This document shows, piece by piece, positions 55,642 to 64,000 of a stretch of 64,000 nucleotides of DNA; position 1 is the first letter of the stretch; each line of letters starts with the position of its first letter. Source of the stretch: Phallusia mammillata (lineage: Eukaryota; Chordata; Ascidiacea; Phlebobranchia; Ascidiidae); contig QLIY01000425.1 of assembly GCA_003260075.1 (NCBI GenBank), positions 50,207 to 114,206 of the forward strand, given 5' to 3'. A program made the translations under genes and the position numbers. Under the pieces are notes generated by a model. That model had not been told where the DNA came from and did not search any database. It saw only the letters and a program-made list of their open reading frames with translations.

Positions 55642-58600
55642 GATTACCTTTTGAGGTTTACTCAGAAATGGACGGCGAAGTAAAGGAACGATGGCCCAAT
55701 ATATTTAGTCCATCGATTACGAAGGTAAATATGTGTTGTATGGATTTGATAAAAGGTGCAATTACAATTTTAATTATGTGAAGTGTTGGTTTAGTTATAG
55801 GCACTGTTAATTTTTACACATAAATTATCGAACAAAATTACATAAATTGTACAGTTGTAATTTTTAAAATGAAGCTGCAATGTTTTATCTAATTTCTGAA
55901 TCTCCTTACTATTACTTTCTGATTTTTTCGGACTTTCCTATTCAGACAACCCACTCATGCAGTCGAGCATGTACTTACGCCATCTAGGAAACAACTAAAA
56001 ACCCCCCCCCCCTTTCCTATTCAGACAACCCACTCATGCAGTCGAGCATGTACTTACGCAAACTAAGAAACAACTAAAATTTCAGCAACATTTGTGTAAC
56101 TATTTTGGCAACCCAACGTTAACTTTTAAGTGACCCTTCTTTCATGAAACTTTGTTAGGTTCATTTACCTGTCCCAAATTCATTGAGTTTCTTTATGTAA
56201 ACAAACACACCTAGTTGTGATTTTAACAAGGAACTTATATGCCTAAATATATAACAAGCAACACAAGTTTAGTTGTTCTAAACCAGTGGTTTTCAACTGG
56301 TGGTCCATGGTGACTTTTTGGGTAGTCCACAGGACGTCCACTAAATTTGTTGATAAACTAGAGATGAATGCATAATATATATTGAAAGAGTACTAAATTG
56401 TTGGCTGTTAATAATAGTATATCACTTCTTAAAATTGGTTTAAATGAATTATGTTTCAAGCCCAAATGGTTGTTTTGTATGCGTACTTCAATCTTGCTCC
56501 AAAATAAATGGTTCACGATATTATTTTTACTGGGCCGGTGGTCCACGGCCCGAAACGAGTTGAGAACCACTGTTCTAAAACTTGCCTGGCAAGCCATTTG
56601 GTAGCTTTGCTGTTTGACCTGTAAATCATGGGTTGAGTAGATCAGGTGCTCATTGCTTAGTTGTATTAATCCGTTTCAGTCAAGTTATGTTAGACGATTA
56701 TTTGTTTGTATTTTGTAACTTGAGATCAACTAATATTAAGACATACCCTTGTTTGATCTACCGTAATTTTCCGTGTATAATGCGCAAAATTTAATTAATT
56801 TATTGTCCTAAAATCTAGGGTGCGCATTATGCATGGGTACAACAATTTTTGAAGAAAATCTGCCTCGAAATAAAACTTGAAATCAGACCTTTCTTCTTGT
56901 TTGTTGTCAATCGCGCATCACATTTAGCCATCCTGCCCAACACACTTAGTCAGTAAAATTCATAATTGACGACACATCGTTTGATGCGATGGTGCAATCC
57001 TTGATGGTGTGTTATTGTCAAATACTGCACACTGCCCATTTAGCGACAACGTAAATGGGGTGATATCATTGCCGATATGCAACGGATCGAACTAAAATTT
57101 TGTATATAAGTTTGAATTTAATTATTCTGATTTTTAGGTATTTTAATCTGATACATATTAAACTTCATTTGTGTTTTAAAAATAAAAATGTTCTCTGCAA
57201 GTATTAAGATCGGTTCCGCTTGAACGCGACCAGTAAGATCTCGTTTGCTGTCACGATGTACCCTACACAATTCCTAAACATTTTTCGCTATCGAGTTTGC
57301 GAGCGCATGCGCAGTGATACTGACCGGCAGAATAACATCCGGTTGTTTCAAAAGATGATCTTTTTTCTGAAATAATTTTACGTTTACGGATTTAAGAGTA
57401 AAAATTTGGGTGCGTATTATACATGGGTACAGGCTTTTTTCCAGCATCGACATGCCATTTTTAGGGTGCGTATTATGCACGGGGGCGCACTATACTTGGA
57501 AAATTACGGTACTGGTGGAATATGTGAGTACATGGCAATAACCTTGTTTACATGAGAAAATCCAATCTTCAAACTAATGTAAATTATGCGATGTCAATGC
57601 TCTTTGACTGTTTTGGTTTCAAAAATGAGAGGAAATGTGTATCGATTAAGGGTGTTGAATAGTTTTAAAAGGGCCATGAACCGAGGGTTAATATTGGACT
57701 TGTATTTTTTCCAGATACAACTATATCGCCATCCCAACTTGAGTCTTTCTCAAGGCGCGCTTCATTATTTAAACTCCCTGTTAACAAGATTGCTGACTTC
57801 CCTTGTAACTGTAACCCCAAAAACCGTACAGGTAGGTTTTGAAATTATACAAATGTAAGTCTTATTTAAAGTTGTGCTCAACTTCTCCTTCCAGATTTGT
57901 GTTATGATTCTGTGGCGTAGGCTTGTGATTTAAATGTTGTTGGGTATTTACTTGTCGTTTGGTCACTTCATAACTTTACTAAAAAGTTTCAGACAAAAAA
58001 ATGTTTTTGCTAGTTTTTTTTGCTGAGTGTAATTTCCTCCTCTTGTTTGGAAACAGGAATCTAATTAACATTATTGGAACCGCACTTTAACATAATTTGT
58101 TATCTTATATTGTTGTTCGTGACATAATATTATAAAATCAGCAAAGTTTGTTGCAGAAAATTGTTTCAAAGTGTAAAATTTAAGCAGCAGAACATTAAAG
58201 TTGCAAAGCGACTTACTTTCTGTGAACAAGCTTTATGCATTTTCTTTAAAACGTGTAAAACTTGGTGTGTTTGTGTATCACATACTTTAACATTTGAGAA
58301 GCATTGGTTCATGGTGAAGCTCATGGTGGCAAGGAATGTACTTTAAACACTTTGTACACTACCTGTAAACAGGAAGCACATGAGCAAGTATCACGGAAAT
58401 TTCCGGAACCTCTACTGACCTGGGTTTTAGAAGATTCTAAACATGGCAGAGAAAAAGGAAGAAAGAAGCCTCACTTGTCCATGGACAAAGTTAACCACAT
58501 TATCAAGGTGAACCTTTATAGATCTAAGGTTGTAAGTGCTGTTACATGGTTTAATTGTATGTATTATGTCCAATAACATGCAAGAGTAAAAATATGTTGC

Positions 58601-61600
58601 AGTCATTGAAAATATTTAAAAGTACATTAGAACACAGGCAAAACTTTTTTGTTGATACAATAAAAGGTCAAGAAATATTTTATAACTAACATATTTTTAT
58701 GCCATAAAATGCCACTTCAACCGTCTTTTAATCACATTATCAAGGTGCACCTCAAAATCACAGTATAGACAAAATGGTTTCATTGAATTGTAGATGAAAG
58801 TATTTTAAAATTTTGCTACCTCATTAAAATCTTTTATGTGCAATTGGACCCTGGACAAAAAGTAAAACCATCTAATTATGTTTTCAGGATTTCACTGGCA
58901 CTACACCTGACAAACAAGTTTCGTTATTCTTCGCTGCAATGTTGGAGTATATGTTGTTGGATATTTTGAAATTGACATCCAACTACGTCGATAACATATC
59001 TCGACAAAATACTGAGATTGAAGACCAAGATGTAAAGATTGCCATGTTTGCCGACAAGGTAGACCAAGTCCCGGCGAATTGCCAAATTACTTTATGATTG
59101 TTCTGAAAACCAACTGCAAACTCAATCCTTGTTTGCGAAGGGTGACTCATAATCCACTATCAATGATGTGAAAATAAAAAAAATGTGATTCGGATCAATA
59201 GAAAATGAGAAATGAAACCAACTATTGTTATCGATTAAATTAGATGTCGTGATTAAACTTGCTTTGTCAGGTGCACAATTTCTTAGTTTTTAAAATGTCA
59301 AGTCAATAACTCAAATATATATAATTGGGTGTAAGTGATGTGGCCTTCATATCACTGATGATGGCATGAGTATTTGCTGAAACGTTTAAACAATAAACAC
59401 TTTTAAGTGTATTTGGGCCATTACTTTCACCATTAAGTTGGTAAACTTGAGGTAATTGTGTGTTCTTTGTCTTAATTTTGTACAATTCTTCTCATTTGTG
59501 GTTGGGGTTAAATTTTTAATGAAACCTTGAATGGGTGTAATTACAACATGCCATTTCTTTTCAATTTCATTTAATCTTTTTTCAGGTTCTTGTCAACATA
59601 TTTCAAGAAGATGAGGCAGAGGAAGATATTCCCCTGTTGCCAATAGCAACAGCCGATGATATTGGTGAGAAAATTTGGTCTGAATTTTTTTGACAAGTAA
59701 AACATACTTAAGAAAAAGGCGTGCTCAAAAATTGAAAAGATTTCTATTAAAATTTTTATGCTGGTATTGTTTCAAACAACTGATGGAACACAAAAAAGAA
59801 AAAAAACCTTTCACTTTTTATTCTTAGCCCCATGCTGCAAGTTAAGCTGCCTTTAATTTGCAACACTACCTAAGTTTATAATATGGTGCCACACATTTGC
59901 TGACTGGATCTGTCCTGATTTGTATATTGCATGAGTCAGTGGTGACATCTGCGGTAAACTCCAGTAGACGTAGTCAATCCTACGGCGTCTAGTTTGTTGT
60001 GTATCATGATTCATGCACGTCGCGTTATTGTGTTGGAAACATGTATGCGTTACAACTTTGTTTCATCCCTGTATAACATCCCGCTAGCCTTGCACACCGA
60101 TTTTACTGAAACTCAAATTTCCAAATACTTTTCTATTTTTTTTGTGAATGAAAGTTCCAGATAATTTAAAGCTGATGTGGCAGAATTAAATTTAGTTTTT
60201 CTTTGTTACAAACATCATTCATTGCAGGAACAAGCAGTTGTAACCAAGTGCTAGCAGATGTGCTTTGTGGTGATATTATTTAGATCTCAAAACAGAAAAT
60301 CAATTGAAACAGCAAATTCAGTCCTTCAACACAAAGAGTTTTTTCTTTGTGGCTCGTCAAGAATTTTGAAAACCTAATTTTGCCCTTTATTCTCTTAGTC
60401 TTGGACCACCCTGTTCTATATAACAAAGTCATGTGCAATGCTATACTAGAGTAGGTCCCAGAAATCCTAGACTCTATTCCACATCCTCATCAACTTTAAA
60501 TATTCTTTTTAACTTAAATTCATCTTTCAATATTTTAGGTGATGCGTCGTATATGACTCTTGTCCGAAACCTTTTAAGCGACGAGCAGCGCTACTTACGC
60601 GACCTCCAACTGATCATCAAACTTATAAAAAAGTTTTTTACTGATCGGTCGGATCTCTTCACTGAAGCTGTAAGTGTGATAATATTGTATGTTGTGTTTG
60701 TGTGCTCTATGTTTACCTGTCCACTCTAGGTATTTTTTGTTGGTTTGATTGCATTAGGATTTCTCAGGAAATAGTTCAGTTGATTGCCAGGCAGGTTGTT
60801 TTTTAGCATCATTTAGACAAAGTGTTGTTTATGACTACTTTTTATGGGTCCCCTTCCCTGAAGGGGACACATCTTGATTTCACGGGGGGGGGGGTTTTTT
60901 CTTTTTTTTTCTTATGCTAGGCAATTTGTGTATGCTTTCAAATTGCAGGCTGTTTTGGTAATTAAAGATGTAAATGATATTTTATCACTGATTTGTCAAA
61001 TTTCGTGTAGTTGTGAAATTTGACAAATATACCCATTCAATTACAAATCTTACACAGGACATCGATCTAATTTTTGGCAACATCGAGGATATTGCCGAAT
61101 TATCGATGAAGTTGATCGTTATGTTGGAGGAGGCGATCGAGATGACCGATGAAACTAATCCCGTTCCTCTCGTCGGAAACTGTTTCGAAGAACTTGCCGA
61201 AGTGAGTGTAATGAGGTTGACTTTCTGAAAATTAAAATTAAAAAAAACACTGTTTTGGAGTGCAAATTTTATTTGACATGAAATGGTAAATTTATGCATA
61301 AAACAATATTTGAAAAGGTTTCAATAATCTTCAAAAGTGGTTGCTAGTAAGTTCATAAATAAGGTTGCAACGTTGATGCTTTAAACTGAAATTTGCAAAA
61401 AACAAACAACTAAGAAAACTTATAAGTTGCCTATATTTTAAACTGAACATTTTAAACATTTTATATCTAAATATATATATATATATATATGTATATGTGT
61501 CTAATGCATGGATTTGTGGGATTTTACCGTGCAGTTTTGTTTGTAGGAATGTAGTTTTGAATTATACTCTGATTATGCAATGAATATCACCAAAGAAGGT

Positions 61601-62184
61601 TGGACAAAACATTTTCTTGAAATACTTCAACAAGCCAATATTAATGCTGCCCTCAAGGTAAGACTAACTTTAAACTAATTGTGATGCCCTTTCCAAATTT
61701 AACCACTTTTAACCTTTGACTAAATTTTGACATGTAAGTTATGTGGTCGGGTGAAACATTTAGAAGACTTTTAATTGAAATTATACACATAAGGCATGAG
61801 GTACTTTCTTTACTATTATTATGACAGGTTTGCAGATATTTTGTCTGTAAAAAAAACTGAATACCTGGAACTCCCAGGAGAGCTTAATACATACACATAA
61901 ATTGGATGCTTATATGTTTGTCGGACTTGTTTTACAATTTTTTTAGGCACAATATTATTTTTTTGGCAACAAAGCACTTTTCAAAATTTGATACATTATC
62001 AACCCAAATGTGTGTTTTGGTGTTTTGCTAGATTTTTAGCAACAGTTTGGATTTTAATATTATAAAATGCTATTAAATGACAGAATGTTAAAGAACCTCA
62101 TGTCCACAATTAAAAAATAAAATCATAAAAGTAACTAGTTTTTTATGGGTCCCCTTCCCTGAAGGGGACACATATTGTTTTTGT

Positions 62185-62242
<58 letters not shown>

Positions 62243-63121
62243 AGGAATGTCAAAATTATAGCAGCATGATAAAACATTTTGGTTCTGTATTTTGCATGTT
62301 TGGCTTGTTTTACAAAATATGTGAAATCCTAAATTAACTTCACATGAAGCCAATCTTGTGTCGATCAAAGTTTATTTGAGTTCTTGTTTGAACTAAGGTT
62401 ATAGTCAGGCAAACACCATGAAATCTTCCAGCTTCGAACGTTCATCACATTGTGGTCATGACAGACTGTAAATTTTACGTCCAGATCTCATCTAATTTGG
62501 GAGAGTTTATTTTCATTGCAGGACTTTATGACATCTGTGCTTAAAATTGCTAAAATCAACTTCTTGCATCGCACGATCGCGTTGAAATGTGTCGTATTGT
62601 TTTATCCGTTGAGAAAGGTTTTCACAAGCAAAAATAAACCCATGTCTGCGCTATTTTAAGTTGTGAAAATCTGCTTTTAACATTTGAATACACAGTATAT
62701 ATTTGATTTACTGCTTTTGTTTTACCACAAGCACTTTTGGTTTATTGAATATTACAATGCTTTTTTCAGCTGAACTCTAATAGCATTATGAAAATCATTA
62801 TTGAACATTAATATTTTTGTACTTTTCTATTGTATGTATATTTCTATCAATGTGTTTGAAACAAATCTATCGGAACTCTTAAACCCAAGGCTGTTGAGTT
62901 TTTTATTTATGAGGAACCTGATTTAAACTCTTTTATTCTATATATATGTGTGTGAAAGCAAGGAAAACCTTGTTTGAAAAATGTTCTTCAAATGAAGAAA
63001 TTAAATCAATTTGTTTTTTCAGAGTAAATACGAAGGATTCCGTGACATCGTGTATTACGTTCTGCCAAACCTCCTGCTCGCCCCAATATATCATTGTTTT
63101 TATTATTTTGAGCAAATTCAG
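55642..63121 (+). CDS. SOS1: Son of sevenless Ras/Rac exchange factor, 5' part
   Basis: Guanine nucleotide exchange factor linking receptor tyrosine kinases to Ras. Exons: 55642-55724, 57715-57831, 58373-58507, 58888-59058, 59586-59664, 60539-60669, 61058-61201, 61547-61657, 63023-63121, continuing past the edge. The first exon encodes LPFEVYSEMDGEVKERWP, like LPYEFFSEENAPKWR of human SOS1. An in-frame stop just before it and an acceptor-like GGATAAG imply an unseen upstream start exon; otherwise ATG 55668 begins a 348-aa stretch to the last exon shown. Exons 2-5 give the histone-fold domain (LEYMLLDILKLTSNYV, IAMFADKVL), exons 6-9 the DH domain (MTDETNPVPLVGNCFEELAE, VLPNLLLAPIYHC). SOS1 versus SOS2 cannot be decided; a tunicate would have one pre-duplication gene. 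Confidence 0.93.
56284..56572. mobile_element. hAT-like MITE, family C, copy B
   Basis: Same element and same target site as 54387-54675, carried in the second copy of the 1.8-kb unit. Confidence 0.88.
56761..57509. mobile_element. TA-flanked element (CCGTAATTTTCC ends)
   Basis: 749 bp with inverted ends CCGTAATTTTCCGTG / TTGGAAAATTACGG flanked by TA on both sides, consistent with a Tc1/mariner or pogo-like non-autonomous element. Subterminal GTGCGCATTAT / GCGTATTATGCAC blocks repeat near both ends. No transposase frame. In copy A (from 54866) it is cut off at the N. Confidence 0.75.
59326..59441. repeat. Foldback-family repeat copy
   Basis: CTGATGATGGCATGAGTATT, GCTGAAACGTTTAAACAATA and TGTATTTGGGCCATTA in the same order as the 11030 element. 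SOS intron 4. Confidence 0.7.
60846..60894. repeat. Hairpin repeat copy 2, ending in G11
   Basis: GGGTCCCCTTCCCTGAAGGGG and ACACATCTTG followed within 15 nt by G11 (60884-60894) and a T-rich tract. SOS intron 6. Confidence 0.8.
61468..61490. repeat. (AT)n microsatellite
   Basis: About ten AT units in SOS intron 7. Confidence 0.85.
62147..62240. repeat. Hairpin repeat copy 3, ending in 55 G
   Basis: GGGTCCCCTTCCCTGAAGGGG, ACACATATTGTTTTTGTC, then 55 consecutive G (62186-62240). SOS intron 8. Confidence 0.85.
62522..62617 (+). CDS. Possible 96-nt cassette exon of SOS
   Basis: Acceptor TTTTCATTGCAG, 32 open codons (DFMTSVLKIAKINFLHRTIA...), donor GAGAAAG|GTTTTC. Enters and leaves in phase 0, as do the neighbouring exons (61657 and 63023), so inclusion would insert 32 residues into the DH domain between LEILQQANINAALK and SKYEGFRD. 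Human SOS1 has no residues here, so it is either a tunicate-specific alternative exon or a chance open frame. Confidence 0.25.
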
Positions 63122-63389
63122 GTCAGTTTTTCTCTGACATATATGTTTTTACTTATACTGAAGTTGTTGAGAGTTAAAAGTCAAAAATTGTTTAAACAGC
63201 AGACATAGACAGCAGATGTTGAATATTTATTATATTCTGTCAGATAGTTAGTACAGACAATTTACATTTTTGTTGTTAAATAATAACATGCTGCATATTA
63301 AATTTTCTTGTTTTAAACATCTTGTTTTGCACATACACAATAAAAAGTATTTTTAACTAAACTTGATGTTTGGTGCTTTGCCAGTTTTT

Positions 63390-63660
63390 GTTGCACTGGT
63401 CTGAGGTGGGATTAGAACCATCAACCATTTGACTTGAACCTGTTTGTGCCATCCACTTAGCTATTTTAGCAGTAGTTGGTTTTTGAGATAATTGTTTGTG
63501 ATATTGTTCAAATGTATTTTACCCAAACTTAACGCTTGGTGCTGTTGTGCTTTGCCATTCAAGTTTTATTGCAGTGCAACACAAAAGTCTGAGATGGGAT
63601 TTGAACCATGAACCATTTGACTTTGAGCTGTTTGTGCCGACTTAAGCGATTCCAGCAGTA
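63390..63660 (-). repeat. Pair of tRNA-like repeat fragments
   Basis: On the minus strand, TAGCTAAGTGG (box A-like) and GGTTCTAATCCCACC (box B-like) are about 50 nt apart in the first copy (63390-63480). A diverged second copy follows at about 63545-63660. They are old tRNA-derived SINE remnants in an SOS intron. Confidence 0.4.
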
Positions 63661-63665
63661 ATTAT

Positions 63666-64000
63666 GGGTCCCCTTCCCTGAAGGGGACACATATTGATTT
63701 TCCTCAAAATGTTTTTTTTTTTCTTTTTTTTTCTTTCATTTTTCTTCTCCCCAAAGTTTGTCCGATTCGTTTTTCCATCAAATCCTTGATGGATTTGGAT
63801 GAAATTTACACAGATGGTAGATGTAGTTATGTAGATGTGCATCCCACTTTGTTTTTGTTGGTAACCCCAGTATTTACCCCGCTAGCCCCCTAAAATGGGT
63901 ATTTTCCCCCGAAGTTTGTCCGACTCGTTTTTCTATCAAATGTTTGATGGATTCAGCTGAAATTTACACAGATGGTAGATGTAGTTATGTAGATGTGCAT
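63666..64000. repeat. Hairpin repeat copy 4 with internal tandem units
   Basis: The longest copy: hairpin GGGTCCCCTTCCCTGAAGGGG, T-rich tract, then a unit starting AAGTTTGTCCGATTCGTTTT and ending GATGTAGTTATGTAGATGTG, repeated about 140 bp later and running off the window. No coding capacity seen. Confidence 0.75.

Larger units (their letters stand above)
53312..57025. repeat. 1.8-kb tandem copy pair joined by a single N
   Basis: Copy A 53312-55128, N at 55129, copy B 55130-57025. The two are nearly identical over their whole length, including a MITE, a TA-flanked element end and SOS exon 1. Copy B additionally contains an internal roughly 65-bp repeat around C11 (56002-56012). Confidence 0.93.

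Noticed and set aside
1-64000. Transposase, reverse transcriptase or viral genes
   Set aside because: None of the open frames shows motifs of these families. All mobile elements seen are short and non-autonomous.

Overview
The window looks like the genome of an invertebrate chordate, most likely an ascidian tunicate of the Ciona type. The basis is AT-rich sequence, short vertebrate-like genes cut into many small exons with short introns, vertebrate-type orthologues packed 1-4 kb apart, and dense short hAT-like elements. The species is inferred, not proven.

Layout, left to right: an intronless zinc transporter ZnT7 (531-1601, +); Golgi adaptor ACBD3/GCP60 (3060-10583, +, 9 exons); a 6-kb gene-poor stretch rich in TGACGTCA octamers (10.6-16.8 kb); an unrecognised 133-aa gene (16855-17788, +); a five-finger CCCH zinc-finger protein of the TIS11/ZFP36 type (18591-23148, +); augmin subunit HAUS1 (23876-26270, +); protein disulfide isomerase PDIA3/ERp57 (28751-34474, +); a NUDT14-like Nudix hydrolase (36049-38660, -); an FBXO34/FBXO46-type F-box gene (about 42929-52002, +); and the 5' part of a Son-of-sevenless gene (55642 to past the right edge, +), covering the histone-fold and much of the DH domain. 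Apart from the shared secretory-pathway theme of ZnT7, ACBD3 and PDIA3, I see no evidence that these genes form one pathway.

The most interesting biological signal is in PDIA3. Three successive exons (29246-29363, 29393-29510, 29936-30053) each encode the same 39-residue slice of the first thioredoxin domain, with the same length (118 nt), the same phases, the same Cys pair and the same cis-Pro motif. The first two are only 29 nt apart. This is a classic layout for mutually exclusive exons next to the first CGHC active site. Others are a well-formed type I hammerhead ribozyme motif on the minus strand (26946-26996) with a second decayed copy split by a hAT MITE, a possible membrane-anchor alternative first exon in the F-box gene (47362-47455), and at least 14 exact TGACGTCA sites, nine of them in 5 kb.

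A pervasive second signal is structural. About two dozen runs of 9-13 C or G occur, most lying exactly between two nearly identical copies of local sequence. Three G runs reach 55-93 nt, and four single N positions mark joins, at least three of them between or beside duplicated sequence. Some copies duplicate or interrupt exons (ACBD3 exons 6 and 8, CCCH exon 5, HAUS1 exon 2, SOS exon 1), and merging the copies restores proper genes. I read most of these as haplotype or contig-overlap artefacts of assembly, although two C runs are followed by the same dispersed repeat and may be genuine.
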